In this document: piece after piece, positions 1 through 12,261 of the stretch | How the letters are laid out: each line of letters starts with the position of its first letter | Numbering within the stretch: the stretch's first letter is position 1 | DNA from: Agrypnia vestita | Lineage: Eukaryota; Arthropoda; Insecta; Trichoptera; Phryganeidae | Assembly (NCBI GenBank): GCA_016648135.1 | Contig: JADDOH010002067.1 | Span: forward strand, 62,001 to 126,000 | Length of the DNA: 64,000 bases | Reading direction: 5' to 3' | The notes under the pieces: generated by a model | The model's database searches: none | What the model was told of the DNA's origin: nothing | What the model saw: the letters and a program-made list of their open reading frames with translations, nothing else | Made by a program: the position numbers and the translations under genes

Positions 1-88
1 ATCGACTGTTGTGACCATCACGCTAAAAATTTCATCAATTAATTACTTTTTATGCTGAGAGTTTCTACAAGTTTTACTTTTTCTCCTG

Positions 89-497
89 TTCATTCTTTTT
101 GTATTATTTTCAACATGCCTATGTTTTTCTGCTAATAATTAAGTCTCTTTTTCTTTTGTTTAAATTTTTTTATTCTTTTTTTTTATATAATTCTTAACAT
201 GCCTAAGTTTTAAGAAAAATTTTGAGTGCAGAATTTTTGTCCTACTTAATAATTAAGTCTCTTTTTCTTTTGTTCATTCTTTTTGTATTATTTTAACATG
301 TCTATGTTTTTCTGCCAATAATTAAGTTTATTTTTCTTTTGCTTAAATTTTTTATTCTTTCTTTTTATATAATTCTTAACATTCCTAAGTTTTAAGAAAA
401 ATTTTGGGTGCAGAATTTTTGTCCTACTTAGTAATTAAGTCTCTTTTTCTTTTGTTCATTCTTTTTGTATTATTTTAACATGCCTATGTTTTTCTGC
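89..497. repeat. Tandem repeat, period about 183 bp
   Basis: About 2.2 copies of a T-rich unit. The block beginning TTCATTCTTTTTG recurs at 89, 273 and 455, a spacing of 184 and 182 bp, and each is followed by the ATGTTTTTCTGC block. A shorter internal repeat (TAATTAAGTCTCTTTTTC) is also visible. No coding potential is seen. Confidence 0.85.
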
Positions 498-529
498 CTT
501 ATATTATTATATTAACATATTTCTGAATG

Positions 530-640
530 TGGAGACCTGTAATTGGCCATGTATATTATATCAATGTTTTCTATGCTTCTTTGTTGTGCTGTTGGTCTTC
601 CATGAATATTAAATAAATAAATAAAAATAAATAAATATAG
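530..640 (+). repeat. LINE-type 3' end with AAATA-rich tail
   Basis: A short segment ending in TTGTTGGTCTTCCATGA-like sequence and then repeated AAATA units. This is how many insect non-LTR retrotransposons end. No reverse transcriptase remnant is attached, so the family is not identified. Confidence 0.35.
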
Positions 641-734
641 GCTTGCCCCTCATTAATTATTTAAAAAGCATTAGAGATAAATAAATAAGTTAATAATAAT
701 AGTTGTAAAATACTAAACAGTTAAAAAACTCATG

Positions 735-960
735 TAACCCCCATCCTTCCCACTCCTATCTGATAATCTGTCTCCCTTTGATACGCTGTGTCCAAGAATT
801 TTCTTAAGTATTCACGGCCGTTCCGAATCTTCTGGTTTGTGTTTACTGGCTTGTAACACTTAACCAAAATATCAGCGATCACATCAGCTCTGATGATGCA
901 TCCTGCAACGACACAAAAACACGGCATAATACCCCGGTAAACACACAAAAGATGCTGTCT
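735..960 (+). repeat. Dispersed repeat with CTGATGATG core, copy a
   Basis: The stretch around 885-950 matches the one at 5141-5230: both have CAGCnCTGATGATG, then nCCTGCAA, then a CGG-AATAATACCCC block. CTGATGA is also the first conserved box of hammerhead ribozymes, but the second half is degraded here, with no GAAA after a paired stem. I see a repeat; a ribozyme origin is speculation. The minus-strand open frame across it resembles no family I know. Confidence 0.4.
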
Positions 961-1224
961 CTATCTTTTTAATTTCTAACCTTCTACGTAAGTATATGTA
1001 CTAAGGTTATTTTATATTATATTGTTTTATCCTGAATGAGATTGGCTTCAATCAAAACTAGTTGATATTATATATGTATACTAATACATCTTTTTATTTA
1101 ATTATAATGCCAAGCTAATCAGTGTTCGCCATCTTTGAAAAAAAATTGATTTAGATTGTTTAATACTTCCGTACAAATAATCAACTGTCTATTCGTTATA
1201 AACAATATGTTGACCTATTTAATT

Positions 1225-1660
1225 GATGTAATGTCAACCTGTGTGACGCCCCAGAGATTCTGAGAAAGGTGAAAGTAGGGAGACTGCAGTGGGCGGGACT
1301 AGGCGGGGTCTGTGACACGCCCTAACCCTCTGGCGCATGCTAACTGAATAATGATCGAGTCGTAGACGGGTCAAAATAGATTTACAATAGATAGGCGATC
1401 AGAGCACGATCACTTTAACAATGCGGCCGACATTTCGGGCGTGCGCAGCTACCCGAAGATGATTCGTTAAACTTCGGGTGGCAACTGTAGCTACTGTAGC
1501 TACCTAATTGGGCGTATAATGGATGAGGTCACGCCCTCTCTCCAAATGCGTTTATGCGCAGATTAGTTCAACAGCATGTTCACAGTGGTCACATCGTATG
1601 TAGCAGACAGGACCATGAAGGCGATGTCAAGGAATGTGTGGCGGTTTTTAGAAACTGCGG
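1225..1660. other. GC-richer non-repetitive block, function unknown
   Basis: This block is clearly GC-richer than its flanks. It contains GGGCGGG and GGCGGGG words near 1296-1310 and a short inverted pair around 1437-1480 (CTACCCGAAG against CTTCGGGTGG). It ends in an A-run at 1668. No convincing reading frame is seen. It could be a regulatory region, an exon of an unseen transcript or a decayed transposon end. Confidence 0.3.
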
Positions 1661-4600
1661 CCATGGAAAAAAAAAAAAATTATTTATTTATTTTTATATA
1701 TAGAAAGCACCTTGCGTGACTTTGTGCGCCGGTTTATATTCACTACTTCCAGGCACGATGCGTTCGTTTGCATGATTAATTTCCAGTTACCTGTATTATA
1801 TCCTTCATTGACAGGTCATCATCATCATTGACTCTACAGCTCCTAATGTGTCTTGTCCTAGGAGAATTTTTCTTCATTGATCTATTTTGCTAGTAATTTT
1901 TACCTTACAAGTTTTGCAAGTCGTCAATTCCTCTCGAGATCCCAATTCCGTGGATGCTTTGACGCAACTCCGTCATTCGTCGCATTCTAAATACCATGTT
2001 TAATTGATATTATTTTTCTACAAAATCGATAAATAATTCGCACTCCGCACCCCGCAATTCGATTATCGAACTCATAATTTGTCATTAAATCCGTAAAGCA
2101 AAATTAACGCAACTCACAAGTCGAATTATTGTTTTGGGTGATAAGTGCTTTCATAATACTTTAAGAGATATTAGTACCGCGATCAGTTTATGCAACGTGA
2201 TTATTACCTCTATATAAATCATGATGAGCCAATAAAGTATTTGTACAAATCAAACACTACCATTTCCTATATTCTCGAGAAAATTATTAAAGTTCAAGGT
2301 TGACTCGATGCATTGCAAACAATTCAGACGTGCAGTGATTGGAATATTGATGTGGCCAGAAACAAAGACCCTCAAACTTCATGATTCTGGCTTCATACGA
2401 TTACCAGTTCATCTAGCAAAATATTAACGCGCTCGATAGCGTTTTTTAATAAATTTTAAAGTGTAATGAAACATAATATAATTTGTGCAATCCCTTAATA
2501 ACTAGGCACTATAAGCACAATCGAATTGTACATGGAATGTAATAATCATGAAAATTTAAGTATTTATTGATAAACAGGTGCAAAATGAATAGTTTAATTG
2601 TCATTAAATTAAACATTATATAGGATGACATAAAAATTGTGTAATATTGCCTACCTAGTGATGAAGAGGGCTGCTTCTCTTGATTTTCTAACTCAAATAT
2701 TAGCAGCAACAAAATAACACTACTATAGTGAAAATTAGAATAACCTGAAAGAGTTGCTTAGATATATTTCAATGAGGTAGTTGTCTGAACGCAAAATAAA
2801 ACAAATTTACAACTAAAAAAGATACAATGATAAAAATTTATACACTGAAAAATATATATAAAACATATGTAGCTGAAATTTGGCGAATTTCGTGTGGGTA
2901 ATTGAAGCGTAATGGGTAAAGCTGGCTATTCGCAATAAGAAGTTCCAGGATCATGACTGTTTGCATGTCGCATATGTATGGACAATGTTTTTATTTTAAA
3001 TTTATTTAAATGCTATATTTTTTCTGTATCTTTTGTACCAGGTAGATTCGACCTCCCCGCAATCCTGACTCCCCTCCAATCTTTTATTTTTGATTTATAT
3101 TTTTTTTTGTTATCATGTGTCACTTTATATAGATTGTTAAATCTATGGAAACTTGTAAAATAGCTATTGTCTTTTTTGATACAAAACCTGTTTTGTAAGT
3201 GAACCGTTAATTTCCATAGATAAATGTTTTTTCAATAGCTAGATTTTTTTAAAATTTTTCTTGTACTGACTACGAGAAATCTATTTATTCAGTTTTAAAC
3301 TGTATAATTATATATATAATTTATAATTATGAACTATATCAGTTCTTAGTTGTAAACAGATGTTATTATTATTATCTGTAAAAAACGATAAAAAAATAAT
3401 ATTAAAAATATTTTGACATTTATATTATGTTTTAATATCGACGTTTGAGAACTTCTCTCTCGATAAATTCATACATGTTTGTTCAAACATTGATTCAAGT
3501 AACACGTATTCGATATGCTGTCTGTAGAATGAAAATAAAATGGAAATACTTCTCAGCAGACAGTTATATTAGCGAATGATCTGACATCTGATTCGGGAAC
3601 TATGCTAGGCGAAAATAAATCAGAAGAATTAACGATTCAATCATTGTGTCGTTTAATGTATTCTAACTCAAAGGAGTAACATTGATATAAGAAACTCGCA
3701 GAATATTAATTATTTTGCTAGTTTTAAAGACGTCTAATCTGACTGAAATTTAAAAATTAAATCATTTCCGGCTCTGTCCAGATTATGCCTGTGTGTGTGT
3801 GTACGTGACATTTTTTTTTTTTGAACTTCTGAAGGCATTGTGGCGCTAACTTAATCAGTGGAAATGAAAAATGAAACGGAAACCAGACTTAGTGACGTAA
3901 CCAATGCGGTGCCCAAAATCGGTTGGACATTGCACTTTTTGTTCCATTCGTCCCTTCTTGTCTGAGTCAGTGAAGAGAGGTTGGCGGACCAACCATCTAT
4001 TTTTCTATGTTGCCTCTCCGGAAACACAGCTTTTAAATGAATTTTTGAATTTGAATTTGAAATAACAACCAAGGAATCGGTGACTACTATTTGAAGAGAA
4101 AAAGTCAAAACAAGTAAATTATGTTTCATAACAGAATAAACTTCTAAACATTTTTTTTGTTTTCGAACAGTCACAATTTTGAAAAAAAAAAATGCATCAA
4201 GATGCTTAGTGGACACAGCCGAGATATACTCCAATTGACCAAAAAGTAAAATATAGTGTAATTCTAGAAGAAATGATAAATAATGCTAATATACCTACAT
4301 ATTGACTCACATCACAACTGTACAACCCAATCGTCAGGTAGAACAATGAGAATACCAACGAAAGAAAAATACCGGTGAAAGAAAAATAAACTATGTTGTA
4401 CCACGAAACATTAATAAACTAAATAAAGACTTTTTGATATGTTGCAAGACAGAAAAATTACATTGGTCTCGAAAAACTTCAAAGTGAAAGAATACTTACT
4501 AAAGCTATACTTCCTAATAACATATTTGTACTGTATTTGTAAAAAAACTAATACTTAAAAATAATTTTTAAACGATATTAAGAGCAACCATGCCGTAAAT

Positions 4601-5094
4601 ACGGTGTGCTGTTTGGCATACGAATATATCTGTAACAAGCAAAAAAATCAATATTAAAAAAAAAACTTGCATCAACTGAAATGAATTGTTCAGTAATGTT
4701 TGACGAAAACCTGATGGAAATAGATCTGCGAGATTTAATTATATAGTATAAATAAACATACTAAGGATACCTTAGACACAAACATAATAACAAATTCGTT
4801 GATACCTGTGGCCTCGGCCTTAAGTTGAAAATAAACATGATGTAAAGAAAAAGGATGTACAGAAAACCAAAGGTACCTAATTAACTTAATTGTACAAAAT
4901 TCTAGTAAAAACAGTGCTTACAAAACGTAAGTAGGTTGAACTTAAATAAAGAAAGTTGAAGCAATAATAGATTTACTTATATTTGAAATAGGCATCCATA
5001 GGAGATTTTTTTGGAGCTATCAAAAAAGGTATAAATGTAAGTAAAGGAAAAATTGTAAATTAATAATTACGACCCGTGTGATGTTCCGGAATTC
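1661..5094. other. Gene-free AT-rich stretch
   Basis: I see no supportable gene, RNA or element ends here, only AT-rich sequence with homopolymer runs and a short GT microsatellite at about 3789-3802. Open frames in it, including a 127-residue minus-strand frame at 3851-4234, have low-complexity content and no recognisable domain. Confidence 0.5.
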
Positions 5095-5240
5095 ATATAA
5101 TTTGTCAAATATGGGAAGGGTCCATCATGTTTGACGTCAGCCCTGATGATGGACCCTGCAATGGGATCCGAAATTTCCAGAAATATCGTATAAACGCGGA
5201 ATAATACCCCAGACGACACAATCCAGAAAATACCGGAGGC
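5095..5240 (+). repeat. Dispersed repeat with CTGATGATG core, copy b
   Basis: Better preserved copy of the repeat at 735-960. After CAGCCCTGATGATG comes a foldable stretch (GGACCC, loop, GGGATCC) followed directly by GAAA. That order, CTGATGA then stem then GAAA, is the hammerhead ribozyme core order. The flanks do not form a clear stem I, so activity is not supported. Confidence 0.4.
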
Positions 5241-6670
5241 TTTGAAGGATAAATAAATTAGTGAAAATGATAAAGCGGGCGAATAATGTGCATTCGAATT
5301 TAATGATTGTCATTAACAAATCTGATGGCAGATGAGTAATAAATTCCTGGGAACTGACCGGTTCGGAGAATGCTGGAGGTATATTTTTGAGTAGGCCAGG
5401 ATTCTTGTAGTCAGGTTGTAGTCAGGAATACTGTGTTATCTTAGGTTTTCAAGTAACTGAACTAGATATGAATACTCCTGTATAATTAAATACTATAAAC
5501 TAGAAATGTTTATATGCTAAAACATTACCCCAAAGCAAAGCCTGTTCTACCTTACTATCATATCCAATAACTATTTTTCCATTGCTTCAAAGAGACATCG
5601 AATTTGAGAGAATAAATAATTAATCGCAATTGTCATCTGCATTAAGAAAAGCCTAGCTACTGCAAGGTATTCGGAGTCCACAATACTGACATAAATAAAT
5701 ACAAATTATGTATTTTTAAACTTGTTTATTGAAAACAAAATCTTGTTTTAAAAAAATATTCTCAAGTAGTGTAGGTCATGTCGTATGGAATTTAAAAAAC
5801 TATTTCAATATTTGGTATGTATAATTACCCATTCCTCGAGAAGAAATTACATTAAACATTAGGTCGATGAAGATTATAATACATAAAATACTTTTAAATA
5901 TATGTGTACAACGCTGCATGTGATAGATAAGTGACAGCAGTTGAAATAAACAGATAACAAGCTAATTTGGTATTTTGAAGATTGAAAATTTTTATATTTG
6001 TTTATTTAAAAAAAAAAATGTTATTATAAAAATATTCCAAAAACATCATTTCTGAACCTCTCATTTCCATAGAGAGCAGGGCCAATCAATCAGCTTAACA
6101 ATAATTATGCTAAAATAAACAGAAATAACAAACATATTTTTTAATATTAATCAAACCATAATTTTGATTAAGAAATAAAACATAAAATATTTTCTTGATG
6201 TCAAATGAAAGTTCCTATACGTCGACGGCACATAAATAATCTACACACATTGTGTAATATCTTGGCGAGACGAACACATCGCCTTTGACTCAAAAGATGG
6301 GGAATCTCTTGCAGTCTAATGTAAAAGTCCTATTTCAAGGGATTTGATATTGTTTAAAAAAATAAAAACAATAAATGACACAGGTTTATTATATGCAAAA
6401 ATTATATTTACCACGAACATTGAGTTTAATATGCAATACTTAATAAACTGCGCAAATGCTAAATATGTAATAATTGTAATTTTTTTCAACAATTGATCCT
6501 GCGATTGATTGCATAGTAATAAAGTGAAAACATTATGTATATTATATAAATATTACTTAAATCAAAATATAGATACACAATAATATAAATAATAAAGGAT
6601 TACATTTCTGAACATTTAATGGAATATGTTAGTTATTTCAATAATACTTACGTAAAGAAGCGTTTTGGAA
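5241..6670. other. Gene-free AT-rich stretch
   Basis: Nothing recognisable beyond AT-rich sequence with several A-runs (for example 6008-6019). Confidence 0.5.
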
Positions 6671-6679
6671 TGTGATATT

Positions 6680-6965
6680 ATTCATAAATTGAATTCCTAG
6701 ATTTCCAAGGATTTCCAAATCGTTAATTATCAATACTTTATAAGGAACCGAGTGGAGCAGTTTCAATTTATGACTATCGAAAGAATGGTTGGTATCAATT
6801 ATGTGGCGAATTCCAAGAAATTATTATTTTTTGCATAGCGGTGATGTAAATTTATTCTTGAATGTATCTTCTTCGTGGTTTGACCTGTATGTTTTTTTTC
6901 ACAGTCTCCGCAAGTTATTTGATAGGTGTATCCCGCTTTTTAATGAATAATTTTGTTTTAGAATT
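6680..6965 (-). pseudogene. Penelope-like element ORF fragment, GIY-YIG end
   Basis: On the minus strand a frame reads GYTYQITCGDCEKKHTGQT, then after a frameshift HIIDTNHSFDSHKLKLLHSV. This matches the C-terminal GIY-YIG endonuclease of Penelope-like retroelements, whose usual pattern is G-Y-x(n)-C-x-x-C-x-x-x-YIGQT followed by a conserved H-x-x-x-x-H segment and an ILH-like segment. Here YIG has become HTG and at least one frameshift is needed, so the copy is dead. The hammerhead-like motif at 7221-7268 lies about 260 bp away on the opposite strand, so the two may not come from one copy. Confidence 0.6.
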
Positions 6966-7139
6966 TAGAAGAATTTTATGAATATTATTATGCATAAAAT
7001 GCGGTCGGATGGGAGTATGAAAAGGATATACATGTTTGCCTGAGTTTATTATTAACTTTCAATTTTAATTTTCTTTCTTTTAACGCGCTATTATATCCGT
7101 TATTAAAATCAATTTATGTGATTGATTTGATTTCGTAAT

Positions 7140-7310
7140 TATAATCAGTGAACTCTCCCCCACCACAAATGAGTCACTACCTACTTGTCTCTTACAAATT
7201 TAATTAATGGGAATTATTTTACGTCTGTCCTGACGAAGATACAGCACAATATCGAAACAGGTAGACGTTTAAAAACAATCAGTGTGATTTATACAAAGTT
7301 TGATTTTTCT
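7140..7310 (+). mobile_element. Penelope-like terminal segment, copy a
   Basis: This segment aligns by eye with 57950-58180. Both have an ACTCTCTCCC-like block, a CCTGACGAAG...GAAACnGGTAGAC core, and a downstream TTAAA...AGTG...AAGTT block. Penelope-like elements are known to carry hammerhead motifs in their terminal repeats, which fits the nearby GIY-YIG remnant. Confidence 0.5.
7221..7268 (+). ncRNA. Hammerhead ribozyme-like motif, weak stem II
   Basis: Core boxes in order: CTGACGA at 7230-7236, a 4-bp stem II (GATA/TATC) with an 8-nt loop, GAAA at 7254-7257, a very short stem III region CAGG, and a GTA cleavage triplet at 7261-7263 followed by GAC. GTC at 7227-7229 can pair with that GAC as stem I. 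One extra A follows CTGACGA, as in the other copies in this window. It looks decayed relative to the copy at 58106. Confidence 0.4.
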
Positions 7311-8082
7311 CAAATGAATAATTATGTCCAACCACAAAGTTAACCCTATAAATATAAAAAAACGTTAATTTTTAATTTTTTTAAGTGGTCTTTGTTCATC
7401 CATATTTCTCTATTTTGATGTATGAATATGAATGAATCTATAAAAAAATTCCCTTCTCTCGAAAGGTAGAGAATTCGATGGTAAACACAATAATTATATT
7501 GTACTCGAGTGATACGATGTTCACCGAGTACGGAAAACGTCCTACAATAAATAATCATTTACAAATTATTTTTGTAAAAGGTTGTCGCAAAGCTTTCACT
7601 TGACTATAGAAGCTTATCATGTAATTATGTCCTCTAAATCTATTCTAAATACCTCTACTAATTAATTGATAGCAGATTCCGGTGTTATTTTATTGATTTT
7701 TTTGGTTTTTACAATTGGAAATAATTAACGGAAATAAATATTAGTTATTTTTTTTTAAAAAAATCTTTTTTTTACGTCTGTGGTTTCAAAAATATGATAC
7801 ATTCATATTTTATTAAGAAAAAAATCAGAGTATTAAATTGTACTTGCATTCTTAATGAAGTTTAATATCCTAGTGGATATCTTGTATGATGGAATATATT
7901 TAATGTCCGTAATAATTAAACCAATCGCAATAATCACTTGAGTCGAAGGAGTGTTTTTTATGTACTAACGTACAATTTTATGTTCAAAAACAATATTAAA
8001 AATTAATGAAAAAATGGGTTTTCTCATCATTCAATAATCTGTATGATTTGGTTATTTCTGGGAAATCCAAAGGTCACTGTAA
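7311..8082. other. Gene-free AT-rich stretch
   Basis: No supportable gene or repeat boundary was found. Confidence 0.5.
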
Positions 8083-8344
8083 ATGACACGGGCGTACCGG
8101 CGAATTGAGAAATATGTCAGACAATACTAAATTTTTATGATACGCCGCGATTTATATTCAGTTACGATTTAACGTCACGCGATTTAGTGACGCGTGTGCG
8201 TTTTGTAAACGAAACCGAGAGTCAACCTGCAACTTTCACTTTCTGAGCAGATGAGACCCAACCCGCATCTTGACGTTCATGTGAGTTGGTTTATATGCGA
8301 GGGAGAGATACGCGGTGCATACAGATACAGTGCTAATGGCAAGT
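8083..8344. other. GC-richer block upstream of a fold-back element
   Basis: This block has CpG-containing words (GTCACGCGATTTAGTGACGCG around 8175-8195 is partly palindromic). TTTATATGC near 8289 lies roughly 30 nt upstream of an ACAGT word. That could be a weak core promoter, but no gene follows: the next sequence is the fold-back repeat. Function unknown. Confidence 0.3.
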
Positions 8345-8900
8345 AGTGTATATTATAGATATCTCACAGAGACGAAACTGTATTAATTATGGGAAAGTAG
8401 GTATAGAAGTCATTTGGGTGTACACAGGACTTATGACCTGTCTTTTTATGGTTGGCTTAAGTGATCACTTTACACAATTGTAACATTCGCCATTTCCACC
8501 CATGATAGAATATACCATGCTTATTCATTTTTTGGAAGTTGTATATATGTTCAAATTGCGTGGAAAGCTTTCATACATGAGTTGTAAGCGCCTTTTCCAT
8601 GCGGCCTGTACAAAGCCATTTTCATTCCCCTAAATCCCCACAGATGTCGCTAATGAGAAAATCTACATTGATTTTTACGGAATTTTGAGAGCAATATACT
8701 TTATTGTGTGTAATGAAATTCATCCGAATACTTGCATTACACTATACCTACTATACACTATGACTTCTATACCTACTTTCCCATAATTAATACAGTTTCG
8801 TCTCTGTGAGATATCTATAATATACACTAATTGATTAATAATGTCTCTGTGACATAAATCCAGCACTGTTCTGAAAGATTTGAACAAACTCAAAATATTC
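8345..8900 (+). mobile_element. Fold-back (MITE-like) element, family F, copy 1
   Basis: The arms at 8345-8412 and 8761-8828 are a 68-bp inverted repeat in which I find no mismatch; they begin AGTGTATATTATAG. The internal part has GTGATCACTTTACAC and GCCATTTCCACCCATGATA, both also present in copy 2 at 10840-11345. Similarity to copy 2 continues past the right arm through GACAAACTCAAAATATTC-like sequence to about 8900. No transposase is present and I could not define a target duplication. Confidence 0.7.
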
Positions 8901-10839
8901 TAATGGCAAGTATTCCTGTACTGTTATGGAATTGGAACTTTTGAGTACACGTGTCCGCCGAATCACGCGAGTTTTCACGGAAATAAAGAAAAATTTTCTG
9001 CGTAGGCATACATGTTTTCCCGATAACAGTTTGATAATATGCAGAGATGATCATTTGCCATTGTTTAACATTTCCACACCAAATACCGCAGTCCCATCCT
9101 TCATCCTTGCCTAGTACTGCGGTCAACGATCAGTAATATGTGTTGGAGATATTTTTCTGAAAGGTCAAAAGATACTTCTGTGTCGTTCGTTTCTTACAGC
9201 AAGGTACGGAAATAACCAGAAAGTAAGGCATGACCTCTGGTTGTGACATATTGCTCATTGCCCCCACTGTCTCTCTCTAATTTCACTGTAAATGACTGCG
9301 CGGACTGATATTCTCAGCCGAGCAGTGAGCAGGTGAGTGTGCTCGCTCGAATATTGTTCACTTCCTTTAGATACGTCCTGTTATTGTACTTATGTTTAAA
9401 TCAAATCTAACTTTCAGGACTTTCTACCCTTTTCTCGGGCCTTTAATGTTTATTCAAGCAAAAATATTTCATATTTTGAATGTGAAATATAAGTAAAATG
9501 CTGTCCACCAGAAATAAAATAGAAATTGATTATAATTTTACTTTTATATCACCTAACATTTAGAAAATATATTTCATAAAGCACGTTTTAACTACGCACA
9601 ATACAGTTTTGTCCCTAATTCTAACAATGTTAAATTCTTTAGGTCATTGGGAATAGCAATAAACTTTAATAGCGCGACGTTTTTTTAAATGCGCAAGTTC
9701 CATCCATAATATCAGGCATTGCATTTACTGCAATCATGTCGATAGATTGATTAATAGAAGGAGGGGAATATACAAAACATTTTTCGTACATTCTCTATAA
9801 AATAAATCATAAATTTTTGCACCAAATTGGAAGCTCGTTGTGTAAATTTCTTTCTTTTTTATATTATTCAAATCACCATTACTTGGTAAAACACGGACAT
9901 AAAACGAGCTGCATTACGATTCGTCTCATAAAAACTAACCTAAAATCATCAAAAGTAAACTTCCACTTTTTTATTGAAAGCAAAACATTTTTATCTAATT
10001 AGGTATTTTTTTTAAATCAATTAAAACAGACATATATCGTGTTGTGTAAATCTGTAGTTTTGCAATTTGTAAGTTTACTTATAAAATAGTGATTACCTGT
10101 CATAATTAGCAGATTCTACGACGTGTGATATGAAAATTAATGTTGTATGTCCACATTATGTAAACAACTATATTTAAATATTGCTTTTTTATAAAGTGGT
10201 AAGAGTTTGAACAAAATATTTTTTTGTTATCAGGCGAATAAGAAGAAAAATTAAAAATGACGAAAATTAATGTCAAAAGTATAGTAATAATTTATTTTTA
10301 AGTACATTGTTAAATAATTATGTTCAATTATGTTACGTTTTTTTTAATATGTAAAATTTTTTGTCTTTATTAAGAGCACTATTGTTTTATTATTATTAAT
10401 CTGTAAGAATAAATTATTTATTTACCTTTATTTAATGACAGGAACTATGTAACATATTTAAAAATAAATAATTGAAAAAAGTAAAGAACCTACATAAAAA
10501 AATGTAAAATTGTTGAATCATATTTTAAAGCCTACAAAATGATACATAATCATAAATGATTGAGGTATTTGATTATGTATTGTATTATTTTTAGCATCGT
10601 ATGTGATTCTATTGCAATTCTGACCGCACTGCCTTATGTGGGTTTGTAGGCAGACCGGTGCCATTACATAACAATCTAGTTGCTGGCTGGACGTCTTCAA
10701 CCGGTTTGGTGAGCGCTCATCAGCGTTGTGGGTGAAGATGGGACATGTTTTCAATAAAAAAGACCACTATGAATCAGAATGTCCAAGGTGAGGAGATTCT
10801 GTCAGCAGATGGTCTATAATTATGAATTTATATAGCTTT
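8901..10839. other. Gene-free stretch
   Basis: Mostly AT-rich with no recognisable gene. Around 9290-9345 there is a GC-richer patch with CTCAGCCGAGCAGTGAGCAG followed by GTGAGTG. It looks like an initiator plus a splice donor, but no downstream exon can be identified. Open frames at 8890-9126 and 10518-10754 match no family I know. Confidence 0.4.
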
Positions 10840-11345
10840 AATCAATCAATATATTAAAAATGTCTCACAGAGACGAAATCATGTTTTTACGGAAAAGTAT
10901 GGTTACGGAAGTCTTTGGGTGTTAATAGGGCTTACGAACTATCGTATTGCTGGCTCAAGTGATCACTTTACACATTGTAACGTTCGCCATTTCCACCCAT
11001 GATAAAATACCATGTCTATTAAATTTTTGGAAGTTGAATATATTTAAATTATACGACATGTTCCGTACATGTATTGCAGCAATCCTTAGCGCGACTGGCA
11101 ACCAAATTTCCATCATTCCCCTTAAATGACTACAGATGTCACTAATGAGATATCTATTTTATGGTTTTTGGATTTTTTTTAAACAATATCCTTTATATGT
11201 GTTATGAGAGATTCTTCCGAATTATTATATTATGAAATATAATTTCGTCTATGTGAGACATCTATAATAAATTGATTGATTTATGATGTCCCTGTGACAA
11301 AAGTCCATTCTGTTCCGAAAAATTTGGACAAACTCAAAATATTCT
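10840..11345 (+). mobile_element. Fold-back element, family F, copy 2
   Basis: Diverged relative of the element at 8345-8900. It shares TGTCTCACAGAGACGAAAT, AGTGATCACTTTACACA, GCCATTTCCACCCATGATA, an ACAGATGTCnCTAATGAGA block and GGACAAACTCAAAATATTC. Its arms are shorter and less perfect, so the perfect arms of copy 1 are a younger or converted feature. Confidence 0.6.
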
Positions 11346-12059
11346 GCATATAGCTTTGGTTACATTCTCACCGTGAACGATTTCCGTCAAATAAAAAGAT
11401 AAAAACCTTGCTATATGTGAAAAAAAAAAAATTCAAATTTCTGCGAGGTTTTAATGATTTTATTAGACCCGTTTTAAAGCGAATACATTTTAAATATTTC
11501 ATATAAATAACTATAGTGATAGTCAAACGTTTTACAGAAAATAAGACAGAAGTATTGAAAAAAAATGATGTCGCTTATCTCCGCAACTGTCGACATTTCA
11601 CCCAAAGTGATACGAATATTTTCTATTTAATATTTATTGAAGAGAACCCTCTCAAACTTTTTTTTACTAGCTAAAAGACGATATGTATGTTAATCGAATA
11701 AAATTTAGATGCGAGTTTTACGTAGTGAGGTCAATGTGCAGCTTCTTTATTGCAGTCGATTGTTAGGGTCAGAGAAAAAACGCTATACATACGCATATAC
11801 TGCGATCGCTCTTAGTACTGCGGCTGTTAAAAATGCTTTTTCTTTTTTTATTATTTCTTAATAATAATGATAATTTGAGGATTTCATATCATTATACTGT
11901 AATAATAATAATAAAATATGAAATATCTTCAATACCTTTAAAGTAATATTTTCATAGCGAAGGAGGAACTGGTATAGGGAGTGGTATCCAGGAAATGGAC
12001 AGCACTGAAGTCTCTTATATGTCACACTACATAGTGAGCAGCCTATATTACTTGGAACC
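11346..12059. other. Gene-free AT-rich stretch
   Basis: Nothing recognisable except the AT-rich approach to a LINE scrap. Confidence 0.4.
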
Positions 12060-12149
12060 CGCCCTCCCGGAAGACCTCCCAAAATATGGAAGGACAGCTG
12101 GGAATCCACCTCACAGGAAGCTCTTTTCTCTGGAGAACATTCCATGTAG
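12060..12149 (+). pseudogene. LINE reverse transcriptase C-terminal scrap
   Basis: One frame reads RPPGRPPKIWKDSWESTS and ends at a TAG at 12147-12149. R-P-x-G-R-P-x-x-x-W-x-D is a common end of ORF2 in several insect non-LTR retrotransposon clades. Only about 30 residues survive, so the clade cannot be named. It lies just before the fold-back at 12262. Confidence 0.45.
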
Positions 12150-12261
12150 ATATATTAAAAGGAAGAAGAATAAGCGAAAAAATCACTATTCTCTATTTAA
12201 TTACGTCCATCAATAACGTTATCAAGACGCTACGCTACTTTAACCTTCATAGGGGCTTCAA

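Noticed and set aside
9290..9345. Initiator plus splice donor as a first exon
   Set aside because: No TATA box at the right place and no matching downstream exon.
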